In this document: piece by piece, positions 1 through 8,377 of the stretch
Layout of the letters: each line of letters starts with the position of its first letter
How positions within the stretch are numbered: the first letter of the stretch is position 1
Made by a program: the position numbers and the translations under genes
NCBI RefSeq assembly: GCF_016654115.1
Contig: NZ_JAEQAZ010000002.1
Coordinates: forward strand, 62,001-126,000
Source: Streptomyces sp. MBT53
GTDB taxonomy: Bacteria; Actinomycetota; Actinomycetes; Streptomycetales; Streptomycetaceae
DNA length: 64,000 nucleotides
Direction of reading: 5' to 3'
The notes under the pieces: generated by a model
What the model saw: only the letters and a program-made list of their open reading frames with translations
The model's database searches: none
Told to the model about the DNA's origin: nothing

Positions 1-627
1 CTGGTCCTGCCACGGGAACAGGTCCGGGTCCGCTGCCAGCCACGGCCGCTCGGTGAACGCGTGGTCGCGGACGTTGTCGACCGGCGGCAGGCCGATCGCC
101 GCCCGGTGCCGGTTCTCCGCCTCGCGGTACAGGGCGTTCACCCGCTGGGCGTCCTCCTCCCACAGCACCTTGATGTCGGTCTCCTCCGCCGAGGACTGGT
201 GGCCGGGCCGCGACATCGGCCGGTACTTCGACGACGGCAGCCCGGCCGTGTGGAAGCAGGCGAACACATAGCGGATGCCCAGTTTCTCGGCCACCGAGCG
301 GGCACCGGTCGGCATCAGACCGCTCGCCAGCAGCACATCGCACCCCTCGGCCGCCGGCAGCAGCGTCTCGTACCGGGCGGCCACCAGCTCGGGCGCGAGC
401 CGGAACGCGGTCGCCGCCGTCGGCGGCTTCGCCCCGGTCACCACCGAGCGCACCGACGGCCCGAGCGGCAGCAGCGGCACCCCGGCCCGGTCCAGCAGCT
501 CCACGAACTCCTCGTCCGGCGGCGCGGCCACGCTCACCTCCGCGCCGAGTTCCAGCAGTCGGGCCGCGAGTCCCGCGACGGGTTCGACATCCCCGCGCGA
601 TCCCCACGTCGTCAACAGCACACGCAT
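1..627 (-). CDS. Glycosyltransferase, MGT/GtfA-like family (3' part outside the window)
   Basis: The gene runs off the left edge; the first 209 residues are visible. The N-terminus reads MRVLLTTWGSRGDVEP, the opening beta-strand and Gly-rich loop typical of GT-B natural-product glycosyltransferases related to erythronolide and vancomycin-type enzymes and to UDP-glucuronosyltransferases. These transfer an activated sugar to a small acceptor in the cytoplasm. The sugar-donor domain should lie in the missing C-terminal half, so the donor cannot be guessed. The ATG at 625-627 is the first start in frame with this motif. No biosynthetic genes are visible beside it, so it may be a stand-alone resistance or detoxification glycosyltransferase. 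Confidence 0.85.
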   Translation of the reverse strand, partial: MRVLLTTWGSRGDVEPVAGLAARLLELGAEVSVAAPPDEEFVELLDRAGVPLLPLGPSVRSVVTGAKPPTAATAFRLAPELVAARYETLLPAAEGCDVLLASGLMPTGARSVAEKLGIRYVFACFHTAGLPSSKYRPMSRPGHQSSAEETDIKVLWEEDAQRVNALYREAENRHRAAIGLPPVDNVRDHAFTERPWLAADPDLFPWQDQ

Positions 628-888
628 TCCGCGACTCCCATTTCCGCAGGTCATGCCCTCAGGCCGGACATTCTGCGGTACGACGGGGGCCTTGCCGCAA
701 GCCCCCCGGTGCGCTATACGTTAAGAAGGGAAGAGGAGTGGACACGCCTCCCTTTCCGCCATCCCCCACAGCCCTCGCGAAACTCGCGGCGAAAAAACCT
801 GCCCGCCGATGTCGAGAACCCGCGCCCGGCTCCGTCCCCGAGGTGAACGCGACCACAATGGCTCGCACCGGCACCGAGGAGAACGACC
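628..888. other. Divergent intergenic region between glycosyltransferase and DGPF protein
   Basis: 261 bp with no convincing gene. It must hold the promoters of both flanking genes. A short AT-richer patch around 712-735 is the likeliest promoter zone for the rightward gene. I see no clear terminator or operator. Confidence 0.4.
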
Positions 889-1308
889 ATGGCCAAGTAC
901 CTGCTGCTGAAGCACTACCGCGGCGCCCCCGCCGCCGTGAACGACGTCCCCATGGACCAGTGGACGCCCGAGGAGATCACGGCCCACGTGCAGTACATGA
1001 ACGACTTCGCGGCCCGTCTCGAGAAGACCGGCGAGTACGTCGACAGCCAGGCCCTCTCGCCCGAGGGGACGTTCGTCCGCTACGACGGCGAGGGGCGCCC
1101 GCCGGTCACCGACGGCCCGTTCGCCGAGACCAAGGACGTCATCGCCGGCTGGATGATCATCGACGTCGACAGCTACGAGCGGGCTGTGGAGCTGGCCGGT
1201 GAGCTGTCGGCCGCCCCCGGTGCCGGTGGCAAGCCGATCCACGAGTGGCTGGAGCTGCGCCCGTTCCTGGGCGTGCACTCCACCACCACGGACTGCACCT
1301 TCAAGTGA
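889..1308 (+). CDS. YCII/DGPF-domain protein paired with an ECF sigma factor
   Basis: 139 residues; single YCII-related domain (DGPF family) with the signature DGPFAETKD at about residues 75-83. The ferredoxin-like fold suggests small-molecule binding or catalysis, but no function is firmly assigned. Family knowledge: DGPF proteins are the standard genomic partners of ECF42-type sigma factors. Here the stop codon overlaps the GTG start of such a sigma factor by 4 bp, so the two are translationally coupled. The ATG at 889 follows a purine-rich stretch (GAGGAG) at good spacing. Confidence 0.9.
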   Translation: MAKYLLLKHYRGAPAAVNDVPMDQWTPEEITAHVQYMNDFAARLEKTGEYVDSQALSPEGTFVRYDGEGRPPVTDGPFAETKDVIAGWMIIDVDSYERAVELAGELSAAPGAGGKPIHEWLELRPFLGVHSTTTDCTFK

Positions 1309-2450
1309 ACGAGGTCCTGCTGAGGAGCCTCACGCCGAGCGTGCTCGGCATCCTCGTCCGCCGCGGAGCAGACTTCGCGGCGGCCGAGGACGCCGTACAG
1401 GACGCGCTCGTCGAGGCGGTCCGGGTCTGGCCCGAGGATCCGCCGCGCGATCCGAAGGGGTGGCTCGTCACGGTGGCGTGGCGGCGGTTCCTCGACGCGA
1501 CGCGGGCGGACACGGCCCGCCGTAGACGCGAGGACCGGGTGGACGAAGAGCCGGCTCCCGGCCCCGCGCCCGCGACGGACGACACGCTCCAGCTCTACTT
1601 CCTGTGCGCCCACCCGTCGTTGACGCCGTCGTCGGCGGTCGCGCTCACGCTGCGCGCGGTCGGCGGGCTCACCACCCGGCAGATCGCCCAGGCCTATCTG
1701 GTGCCCGAGGCGACGATGGCACAGCGCATCAGCCGGGCCAAGCGCACCGTGTCCGGTGTGCGCTTCGACCAGCCCGGCGATGTGGCCACCGTGCTGCGCG
1801 TCCTCTACCTGGTCTTCAACGAGGGCTACTCCGGCGATGTCGACCTCGCAGCCGAGGCCATCCGGCTCACCCGGCAGGTCGCGGGCGTGATCGACCACCC
1901 CGAGGTGTCGGGCCTGCTCGCCCTCATGCTGCTCCACCACGCCCGCCGCGCCGCCCGGACCGCGCCGGACGGCAGCCTGGTGCCGCTCGCCGAGCAGGAC
2001 CGCGAGCGGTGGGACACCAAGTTGATCGCCGAGGGCGTCACGATCCTCCAACTCGCCCTCGCCCAGGACCGGTTGGGCGAGTTCCAGGCGCAGGCCGCGA
2101 TCGCGGCGCTGCACGCGGACGCGCCCAGGGCCGAGGAGACGGACTGGGTGCAGATCGTCGAGTGGTACGACGAACTCGTCGGCCTGACCGACAGTCCGGT
2201 GGTCCGCCTCAACCGCGCGGTGGCGGTCGGCGAGGCCGACGGCCCGCGCGCGGGTCTGACCGCACTCGCGGCCCTGGACGACTCGCTCCCCCGCCATACG
2301 GCGGTGGCGGCGTACCTCCACGAGCGCGACGGCGACCTGAAGACGGCGGCACGGCTGTACGCGGAGGCTGCACACAAGGCCCCCAATCTCGCCGAGCGCG
2401 ACCATCTGACCCGCCAGGCCGCCCGGCTCAATACCCTCCGGTCCGCTTGA
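1305..2450 (+). CDS. ECF42-type RNA polymerase sigma factor with C-terminal TPR-like extension
   Basis: 381 residues from the GTG at 1305, which overlaps the DGPF stop (GTGA); starting further upstream would intrude into that gene. Region 2 lies near residues 10-75 (AAAEDAVQDALVEAV) and region 4 near 105-150 with the helix-turn-helix segment LTTRQIAQAYLVPEATMAQR. The rest is the long helical extension of this family, including the hallmark YLVFNEGYS. ECF42 factors have no obvious anti-sigma factor; the C-terminal extension is thought to control activity. No separate anti-sigma gene is seen here, in line with that. A second module of this type lies at 24672-26901. Confidence 0.93.
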   Translation: MNEVLLRSLTPSVLGILVRRGADFAAAEDAVQDALVEAVRVWPEDPPRDPKGWLVTVAWRRFLDATRADTARRRREDRVDEEPAPGPAPATDDTLQLYFLCAHPSLTPSSAVALTLRAVGGLTTRQIAQAYLVPEATMAQRISRAKRTVSGVRFDQPGDVATVLRVLYLVFNEGYSGDVDLAAEAIRLTRQVAGVIDHPEVSGLLALMLLHHARRAARTAPDGSLVPLAEQDRERWDTKLIAEGVTILQLALAQDRLGEFQAQAAIAALHADAPRAEETDWVQIVEWYDELVGLTDSPVVRLNRAVAVGEADGPRAGLTALAALDDSLPRHTAVAAYLHERDGDLKTAARLYAEAAHKAPNLAERDHLTRQAARLNTLRSA

Positions 2451-2472
2451 ACTGTTTGCTTTTTCCCGGAAA

Positions 2473-2515
2473 GTGTGGGCAATTGCCGAGCGTCTCGAAT
2501 TCCCGTTGCCCACAC
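2473..2515. terminator. Branched inverted repeat after the sigma-factor gene
   Basis: Perfect 10-bp arms GTGTGGGCAA (2473-2482) and TTGCCCACAC (2506-2515). A nested small stem CGAG/CTCG lies at 2487-2497. It sits 23 bp after the sigma-factor stop, so it is probably a terminator. No T-tract follows on the + strand, so a protein-binding role is possible. Confidence 0.5.
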
Positions 2516-2611
2516 CAATGATGATTTCGTCAAGGGCGATATTGGCAACACCGGAAAGGGAGTTGTCGGGTCACGACCGACGGTGAATCGCTGCTACGGT
2601 GAGCACTCGTC

Positions 2612-2653
2612 CCGAGGTCGAGCGATGTGCCGTGTCCGGTGCCCCGACCTCGG
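2612..2653. promoter_or_regulatory. Inverted repeat upstream of the MFS exporter
   Basis: Perfect 9-bp arms CCGAGGTCG (2612-2620) and CGACCTCGG (2645-2653) with a 24-bp spacer, ending 86 bp before the MFS start. It could be an operator for the HxlR regulator encoded downstream or a leader hairpin. The assignment is inference. Confidence 0.45.
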
Positions 2654-2739
2654 ATTGCACAGCGAGTGTTCCGCTTCTCACCGGATTCCGTTCACTCTCA
2701 CCTTTCCCTGTTCGCGGCACTCCCTGGAGTTCTTGAACC

Positions 2740-4269
2740 ATGTCTGCTGAGAGCGTGGCCACCGTCACTTCCACGGCACCGGAGCATTCCGGCACCGCCC
2801 CCGGAGACCGACATCTCGGTCTCGCCCTGTTCGTCATCGCGGCGGCCCAGCTGATGGTCATCCTCGATGCCACCATCACGAATATCGCCCTGCCCGCCAT
2901 CCAGACCGACCTCGGTGTCTCCGACGCGAATCTGGCGTGGATCGTCAACTCGTACGCGCTGGCCTTCGGCGGTCTCCTGCTGCTCGGCGGAAAGGCCGGG
3001 GACCTGTTCGGCCGCCGCCGGATCTTCCAGGTGGGCGTCGCCGTCTTCACCCTCGCGTCCCTGCTCGGTGGACTCGCCCCGAACGAGGGCCTGTTGATCG
3101 GCGCGCGCATCCTCCAGGGCGTCGGCGCGGCCCTCGCCGCACCGAATGCGCTGGCGCTGATCACGACCACGTTCCCCGCGGGCAGGCCCCGCAACCGGGC
3201 GATGGGCGTGTACGCCGCGATGGGCGGCCTCGGTGCCACGGTCGGTCTGCTGCTCGGCGGCCTGCTCACCGATGTGCTGGACTGGCGCTGGGTGTTCTTC
3301 GTCAACATCCCGATCGGCCTCGCCGTCCTCGCCGGCACCCGCAGCCTCGTCGAGGCACAGCGCCACCCCGGCCGCCTCGACGTCCCCGGCGCCGTCACCG
3401 GAACCGGCGGCCTGATCTCCCTGGTCTACGGCATCACGCGCGGCGGCGAGCACGGCTGGACCAACGGCCTCACGCTGGGCTGCTTCGCGGTCGCGGCCGT
3501 CCTGTTGGCGGCGTTCCTGTTCCTCCAGTCCCGTACGCCGGACCCGATGATGCCGCTGCGCCTGTTCAACGACCGTAATCGGTGGGGCAGTTACGCCACC
3601 ATGCTGTTCATCGGCTCCGGCATGTTCGCGTTCTTCTACTTCCTGACGCTCTACATGCAGCTGATCCTGGGCTACAGCCCCATCAAGACCGGCTTCGCGT
3701 ATCTGCCGTTCAGCTTCGGCATGGCAGCGGCAGCGGGCATCAGTTCCAAGCTCGTCGCCCACATCGCGCCCCGGTCGATCGCGGCACCGGGCCTACTGGT
3801 CGCGGCAGTCGGCATGTTCTGGTTCGCCACCCTGGAGCCGGACTCGTCCTACGCCGGGCATCTCATGCCCGCCATGTTCGTCACCGCCCTCGGCCTGGGC
3901 ATGAGCTTCGTCCCGATGACGCTCGGCGCGGTGAGCGGTGTCGCCCACCAGGACACCGGCATCGCCTCGGCCCTGCTCAACACGGCCCAGCAGATCGGTG
4001 GCGCCCTGGGCCTCGCCGTCCTGTCGACGATCTCGAACTCGGCGGCCGACGACAAGCTGCCCCGTGCGGCCGGCGCCCTCTATCGGGGCCTGGCCACAAA
4101 GGACTTGGGGCTCGTATCGAAGGCGGGGGACGCACTGACGCACGGCTACACGATGGCGTTCGTCGCCGCCGGGGTGGTGTTCGTCGCCGGTGCCGCCGTG
4201 ACCGTGTTCGCCGTGAACGCCGGCCGACAGCAACACACCGAAGGCGCCGCCCCGATCCACATGGGCTGA
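2740..4269 (+). CDS. MFS drug exporter, DHA2 (EmrB/QacA) family
   Basis: 509 residues with about 14 hydrophobic segments, the usual count for the DHA2 proton antiporter family. The first helix carries LDATITNIALPAIQTDLGVS (DHA2 motif D1), followed by the motif A loop GGKAGDLFGRRRIFQ between helices 2 and 3 and a motif C-like Gly-rich stretch GATVGLLLGG in helix 5. Expected role: export of amphiphilic drugs or the cell's own metabolites across the plasma membrane. A HxlR-type regulator follows in the same direction 77 bp downstream, a common arrangement for ligand-induced efflux. The substrate cannot be read from the sequence. Confidence 0.93.
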   Translation: MSAESVATVTSTAPEHSGTAPGDRHLGLALFVIAAAQLMVILDATITNIALPAIQTDLGVSDANLAWIVNSYALAFGGLLLLGGKAGDLFGRRRIFQVGVAVFTLASLLGGLAPNEGLLIGARILQGVGAALAAPNALALITTTFPAGRPRNRAMGVYAAMGGLGATVGLLLGGLLTDVLDWRWVFFVNIPIGLAVLAGTRSLVEAQRHPGRLDVPGAVTGTGGLISLVYGITRGGEHGWTNGLTLGCFAVAAVLLAAFLFLQSRTPDPMMPLRLFNDRNRWGSYATMLFIGSGMFAFFYFLTLYMQLILGYSPIKTGFAYLPFSFGMAAAAGISSKLVAHIAPRSIAAPGLLVAAVGMFWFATLEPDSSYAGHLMPAMFVTALGLGMSFVPMTLGAVSGVAHQDTGIASALLNTAQQIGGALGLAVLSTISNSAADDKLPRAAGALYRGLATKDLGLVSKAGDALTHGYTMAFVAAGVVFVAGAAVTVFAVNAGRQQHTEGAAPIHMG

Positions 4270-4300
4270 ACCCACACAGTCAGGCACCACGACATCGAAC

Positions 4301-4334
4301 CGGCGCGAAGACCGCGGACGCGGTCTTCGCGCCG
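4301..4334. terminator. Perfect 16-bp hairpin between MFS gene and hxlR-type gene
   Basis: Arms CGGCGCGAAGACCGCG (4301-4316) and CGCGGTCTTCGCGCCG (4319-4334) with only two central bases. It may end or attenuate MFS transcription, or act as an operator for the HxlR protein, whose ATG lies 12 bp further on. No T-tract is present. Confidence 0.6.
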
Positions 4335-4346
4335 CCGGAGCCCAGC

Positions 4347-4733
4347 ATGACGAACCAGCCCACCTCAGCGGCGCCTCAGCGCCCCCAACTCCCGCCGCCC
4401 ATCGACGCGTTGACCGGCGCCTTCGCCCTGCTCGGCAAACGCTGGAGCGGCCTGGTCCTCGCCGCGCTGGCCAAGGGCCCCGCAGGGTTCGGTGAAGTAC
4501 GCGAGCGGGTGCCCGGCATCAGCGACCGCATGCTCGCCGACCGCCTCCACGAACTGGCCGTCGCCGGCCTCCTCACCCGCACCGTGCACCACGGTCCGCC
4601 GCTGCGCTCCTCCTACGCCCTCACCCCGCACGGCGACGCCTTCCTGATCCCGCTCGCCGCGCTGGCCGTCTGGGCCGAGGAGCACCTCGTGGTCACTCCC
4701 ACTGGTACTGGAGGTACTTCCCGTCGAGGGTGA
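4347..4733 (+). CDS. HxlR-family winged-helix transcriptional regulator
   Basis: 128 residues from the ATG at 4347, preceded by GGAG. One HxlR winged-helix domain: IDALTGAFALLGKRWSGLV opens the domain, and FGEVRERVPGISDRMLADRL is the recognition region. HxlR proteins bind DNA as dimers and respond to aldehydes, quinones or other small electrophiles. Likely controls the MFS exporter upstream. The last 41 bp run into the 3' end of the convergent cyanase gene. Confidence 0.9.
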   Translation: MTNQPTSAAPQRPQLPPPIDALTGAFALLGKRWSGLVLAALAKGPAGFGEVRERVPGISDRMLADRLHELAVAGLLTRTVHHGPPLRSSYALTPHGDAFLIPLAALAVWAEEHLVVTPTGTGGTSRRG

Positions 4734-5145
4734 TGACGACCCGGTCCCCCGCCGGATCGGGCACCCGGCTGACGTCGAGGCGGAAGTTGATGGCGCTCAT
4801 GATGCCGTCACCGCACTGCTCGTGGATCAGTTCCTTGATGGTGGGGCCGTAGACCTGGATGACCTCGTAGAGCCGGTAGATCGTCGGGTCCACGGGCACC
4901 GCCGCGTCCAACGCGCCACGGGTCGGCTGGAGTTGGAAGGCGAGGGCGGCGTCCTCGCCGAGTTCGAGGAGGGCGGCGGCCGTCGCCGCCTCGTCCTTGG
5001 TCATGGGGTGCTGGCCGAGCAGCGCCGCCGTGGTCCAGGCGAGCGGTCTGCCGACGGCCTCGGCCAACTGGGCCCATGTGACACCGGTCTTGACCTTGGC
5101 CAGGCGGACCGCCTCGCCGGCTTCACCCTTGCTGAGCATGCGCAA
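4693..5145 (-). CDS. cynS: Cyanate hydratase (cyanase)
   Basis: 150 residues, close to the usual cyanase length. The reaction is bicarbonate-dependent conversion of cyanate to ammonia and CO2. The N-terminal helical domain contains TWAQLAEAVGRPLAWTTAAL. The C-terminal catalytic domain contains YRLYEVIQVYG and GDGIMSAINF, which provide the catalytic Arg and Glu (YRLYE) and Ser (IMSAI) known from the family. The C-terminus DGKYLQYQWE resembles the family ending. No carbonic anhydrase or cyanate transporter lies beside it, so it stands alone. The ATG at 5145 is used; another ATG two codons later is equally possible. Confidence 0.93.
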   Translation of the reverse strand: MRMLSKGEAGEAVRLAKVKTGVTWAQLAEAVGRPLAWTTAALLGQHPMTKDEAATAAALLELGEDAALAFQLQPTRGALDAAVPVDPTIYRLYEVIQVYGPTIKELIHEQCGDGIMSAINFRLDVSRVPDPAGDRVVITLDGKYLQYQWE

Positions 5146-5282
5146 CTCCGTTCCCGGACAGCACTCTTGGCCACACGCCGTTCAGCGTAGGAGATCACCC
5201 AGGCCGCGACAATGGCGTCCCCCTCCGCCCAGTGCTGTCATATGCGGGACTCCGGCACACCCGTCGACGCATACTTCCGAAC

Positions 5283-6116
5283 ATGACCCACATCGACGTA
5301 CAACAGATCGAAAAGGCGAACGCCGTCGAACGTACGCCGGTCGTCTTCGTCCACGGTCTGTGGCTGCTGCCGAGCAGTTGGGACCGCTGGGCAGCCCACT
5401 TCGAGCAGGCCGGGTACGCGCCGGTCTCCCTGTCCTGGCCCGACGACCCGGAGACGGTCGCCGAGGCCAACGAGCACCCCGAGGTCATGGCGGGCAAGAC
5501 GGTCGGCCAAGTCGCCGACCATCTGGCGCAGTTGATCGGCACGCTGACGCGCAAACCGGCGATCGTCGGCCACTCCTTCGGCGGACTGCTCACCCAGATC
5601 CTCGCCGGACGCGGGCTGTCCGCCGTGTCCGTGGCCATCGACCCGGCGCCCTTCCGGGGCGTGCTGCCGTTGCCGGTGTCCGCGCTGCGCTCCTCCGCCC
5701 CGGTCCTCAGCAACCCCGCCAACCGCAATCGCGCGGTCCCCCTGACCTACGACCAGTTCCGCTACGGATTCGCCAACGCCGTCAGCGAGGAGGAGGCACG
5801 GGAGCTGTACGAGACGTACGCGGTGCCCGCGCCCGGTGCCCCGTTGTTCCAGGCGGCCACGGCGAACCTCAACCCGTGGACCGAGGCCAAGGTCGACACG
5901 GAGAACCCCGAGCGGGGGCCGCTCCTGATCATCTCGGGCGAGAAGGACCACACCGTGCCCTGGTCGATCGCCAACGCCTCCTACAAGAAGCAGCAGCACA
6001 ACAAGGGCGTCACCGAGATCACCGAGATCAAGGGCCGGGGCCACGCGCTGACCATCGACAGCGGCTGGCAGGAAGTCGCCGACACCGCCCTGTCGTTCGT
6101 GCGCCGCTACGCCTGA
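5283..6116 (+). CDS. Alpha/beta hydrolase
   Basis: 277 residues from the ATG at 5283; the frame is open upstream to 5232, but the family homology begins soon after this ATG. VVFVHGLWLLPSSWDRW (about 20-36) is the oxyanion-hole strand, GHSFGG (about 96-101) gives the nucleophile Ser98, SGEKDHTVP gives the acid, and GRGHALTI the His. All three catalytic residues of a serine hydrolase are therefore present. No signal peptide, so cytoplasmic. Substrate unknown. A second, exported hydrolase of the same fold follows in the same direction. Confidence 0.88.
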   Translation: MTHIDVQQIEKANAVERTPVVFVHGLWLLPSSWDRWAAHFEQAGYAPVSLSWPDDPETVAEANEHPEVMAGKTVGQVADHLAQLIGTLTRKPAIVGHSFGGLLTQILAGRGLSAVSVAIDPAPFRGVLPLPVSALRSSAPVLSNPANRNRAVPLTYDQFRYGFANAVSEEEARELYETYAVPAPGAPLFQAATANLNPWTEAKVDTENPERGPLLIISGEKDHTVPWSIANASYKKQQHNKGVTEITEIKGRGHALTIDSGWQEVADTALSFVRRYA

Positions 6117-6184
6117 ACTTCCGGACGGACACCTACGAGCAAGCGTTCTACGCCGATCTCCTCGACCTCCTCTGGAGCTGACCG

Positions 6185-6997
6185 ATGACGATGTCCCGTA
6201 GACCCTTACTGCTGGGGGCAGTTGCCGCAGCAGGCACCCTCGCGGCCACCGCTCTCCCCGCCTCGGCGGCACCCGCCACCGGAGGCAAGCACCCCGCACC
6301 GAAGCCGACCGTGATCCTGGTGCACGGCGCGTTCGCCGACGCGTCCAGCTGGTCGGCCGTGACCTCCCGACTGCAGAAGGCGGGCTACACGGTCGTGGCC
6401 CCCGCCAATCCGCTGCGCGGACTCACCTCGGACGCCGCCTATCTCTCCGCGCTCCTCAAGACGATCGACGGCCCGAAGGTCGTCGTAGGGCACTCCTACG
6501 GCGGCGCGGTGATCACCCAGGCGACCGCGGGCGACCCGAGCGTGAAGGCGCTCGTGTACGTCGCGGCCTTCGTGCCCGACAAGGGCGAGCAACTGGGCGA
6601 ACTCGCCGCGCGGTTCCCCGGGTCACAGCTGAACGACGCGCTGCAGCCGCTGCCCGACGGCTCGGGCGGTACCGATCTGGCCATCCAGACCGCGAAGTTC
6701 CACGCGGTCTTCACCGCCGACCTCCCGAAGTCCACCTCCGCGCTGCTGGGCGCCTCTCAACGCCCCATCAGCTCGGCGGCGTTCACGGACGTCACCACGG
6801 CGGCGGCCTGGCACGACATCCCGTCGTGGGCGGTCGTGGCGGCGCAGGACCGGGCGATCGCACCCGACCTGGAACGCTTCGAGGCCAAGCGGGCGGGCTC
6901 GCACACCGTCGTGGTGGACGCCTCGCACGTGGTGATGATCTCCCACCCCGACCTGGTCACGAAGGTCATCAAGTCGGCGGCGTCCGCGACGAGTTGA
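6185..6997 (+). CDS. Tat-exported alpha/beta hydrolase
   Basis: 270 residues. The N-terminus MTMSRRPLLLGAVAAAGTL is a twin-arginine signal ending near the PASAAPA cleavage region, so the enzyme is probably exported folded. The core has ILVHGAFADASSW (oxyanion region), VGHSYGG (nucleophile Ser near residue 104), an Asp in AAQDRAI and a His in DASHVVMISHP. It belongs to the group often annotated as salicylate/pyrethroid-hydrolase-like or EstE-like esterases. GGAG precedes the ATG. The pair of hydrolases may be co-transcribed (68-bp gap). Confidence 0.88.
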   Translation: MTMSRRPLLLGAVAAAGTLAATALPASAAPATGGKHPAPKPTVILVHGAFADASSWSAVTSRLQKAGYTVVAPANPLRGLTSDAAYLSALLKTIDGPKVVVGHSYGGAVITQATAGDPSVKALVYVAAFVPDKGEQLGELAARFPGSQLNDALQPLPDGSGGTDLAIQTAKFHAVFTADLPKSTSALLGASQRPISSAAFTDVTTAAAWHDIPSWAVVAAQDRAIAPDLERFEAKRAGSHTVVVDASHVVMISHPDLVTKVIKSAASATS

Positions 6998-7012
6998 CGC
7001 CCGCGCCAGCCG

Positions 7013-7738
7013 CTACGGCAGCCGTCGCGCCGCGACCATGCGGACGCGGGGGCTGCCGTCGCCGCGGTCCCCGAACTCGGGCAGGGCGTAGAGGTCGACG
7101 GCGAAGCCGATCCGCTGCAACTCCCGGCGCACGAAGCCGAGTTGGAAGTCCCGGTAGTACATGACGAAGGGCGGTCGCCACACGGCGTTGCGGACCTTCA
7201 TCACCGCGTCGAAGCCGGACAGCATCCAGTACGCGGGCGAGGTGGGGCGCGGCGGCGCCAGGAGGGGAAACGCGAAGCGTCCGCCGGGCCGCAGCACGGA
7301 GTGCACCTGACCGAACAGCCCCGGCAGTTCACGGGGCAGGAAGTGCCCGAACGCGCCGAAGCTGACCACCAGGTCGAAGTCCGCCCCGAACGACAGGGCC
7401 CGCGCGTCACCGCGCACCCACGAAACGCTCGGTTCGTCGCTCTTCACGCGCTCTCGCGCGACCGCGAGCATGCCCGCGCTGAAGTCGACGCCGGTGACGC
7501 TCCGTTGGCACACGGTCGTCAGCGCTTCGGCGCCCGCCCCGGTGCCGCAGCACAGGTCGAGTCCGTCGTCGAAGGGCCCTATGCCGCGCAGTGCCGAGGC
7601 GACCGCGTCGAGCACCGAGGCCGGTGTCCGGAAAGGGGTGTGGTCGAACTTGGGCGCCAGCAGGTCGTAGCCGTGCTCGACGGACGACAGTGCCTGGACG
7701 GCGAGTTCACGCAGACTGGGACCTTCGGGGCTGAACAT
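7013..7738 (-). CDS. Class I SAM-dependent methyltransferase
   Basis: 241 residues from the ATG at 7738. Motif I reads LDLCCGTGAGAEAL, with an acidic residue at the end of the next strand (GVDFSAGM) and the post-motif FDLVVSFGAFGHF. Substrate unknown. It begins 5 bp after the stop of the PadR regulator upstream, so the two form an operon and the regulator may control it. Confidence 0.85.
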   Translation of the reverse strand: MFSPEGPSLRELAVQALSSVEHGYDLLAPKFDHTPFRTPASVLDAVASALRGIGPFDDGLDLCCGTGAGAEALTTVCQRSVTGVDFSAGMLAVARERVKSDEPSVSWVRGDARALSFGADFDLVVSFGAFGHFLPRELPGLFGQVHSVLRPGGRFAFPLLAPPRPTSPAYWMLSGFDAVMKVRNAVWRPPFVMYYRDFQLGFVRRELQRIGFAVDLYALPEFGDRGDGSPRVRMVAARRLP

Positions 7739-7743
7739 CCGGG

Positions 7744-8307
7744 TCAGCCTAGGGCAACCCGGTGCTTCAGGATCGCCAGAACGCGTTCGCACCAGCGCAG
7801 GTTCTCCTCCTCGAAGGTGATCCCGGCCATCAGCGTGAGATACGGCCCGATGCGGTCGGCGTCCCGGAGGTACTCCTCCTCGGTCCGCCCGTCGAGGAGC
7901 CGGTCCCGTACCCGCTCGTAGCGGTCGAGCTTGCCGCGCGCCCACGACCTGCGCTCCTCGACCAGCTCGCGGATGACGGCGGGGTCGGTGCCGTCCATGG
8001 CCTGGATCTTGATGAGGAACTCGTCGCGGATGGCGGTGGGGCGCCTGGGCGGCTCGGCGGCGAAGGTGTCGAGGTCGCGCCGGCCGACCTCGGTGAGCGT
8101 GAACATCCTTTTGTTGGGCCTGCGTTCCTGCTGTACGACCCGTGCCTCGATCAGCCCGTCCTGGGCGAGGCGTTCCAGTTCGCGGTAGAGCTGCTGCGGT
8201 GTCGCGGGCCAGAAGTTCGCCAGCGACACGTCGAAGGTCTTGGCCAGTTCGTAGCCCGAGGCCTCGCCTTCCAGGAGGGCCGCGAGGACCGCGTACTTGA
8301 GGGACAT
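7744..8307 (-). CDS. PadR-family transcriptional regulator
   Basis: 187 residues. N-terminal PadR winged helix starts MSLKYAVLAALLEGEASGYE; the C-terminal helical dimerisation domain (Vir-type) ends near residue 185. PadR proteins usually repress a neighbouring gene and their own gene and are released by a ligand such as a phenolic acid. It is divergent from the NTF2-like gene at 8378, and the 70-bp gap contains an inverted repeat (8326-8355) suited as its operator. Confidence 0.92.
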   Translation of the reverse strand: MSLKYAVLAALLEGEASGYELAKTFDVSLANFWPATPQQLYRELERLAQDGLIEARVVQQERRPNKRMFTLTEVGRRDLDTFAAEPPRRPTAIRDEFLIKIQAMDGTDPAVIRELVEERRSWARGKLDRYERVRDRLLDGRTEEEYLRDADRIGPYLTLMAGITFEEENLRWCERVLAILKHRVALG

Positions 8308-8325
8308 GTGGACACGCTAACAGCG

Positions 8326-8355
8326 GTTGATTAGTCTCATCCACACCTACTCAAC
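8326..8355. promoter_or_regulatory. Candidate PadR operator (inverted repeat)
   Basis: GTTGATTAG (8326-8334) and CTACTCAAC (8347-8355) are inverted repeats matching at 8 of 9 positions with a 12-bp spacer, in the unusually AT-rich gap between padR-like and NTF2-like genes. It overlaps where both divergent promoters must lie. Confidence 0.55.
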
Positions 8356-8377
8356 AAATTGACTATGAGGTGAGCCG

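Noticed and set aside
1..627. Part of a glycosylated antibiotic gene cluster
   Set aside because: No polyketide, peptide or deoxysugar genes are visible in the next 10 kb, so the glycosyltransferase alone does not support a biosynthetic cluster.
6117..6184. Short frame between the two hydrolases (ending LLDLLWS)
   Set aside because: About 20 codons without a start or ribosome-binding site; not a supported gene.
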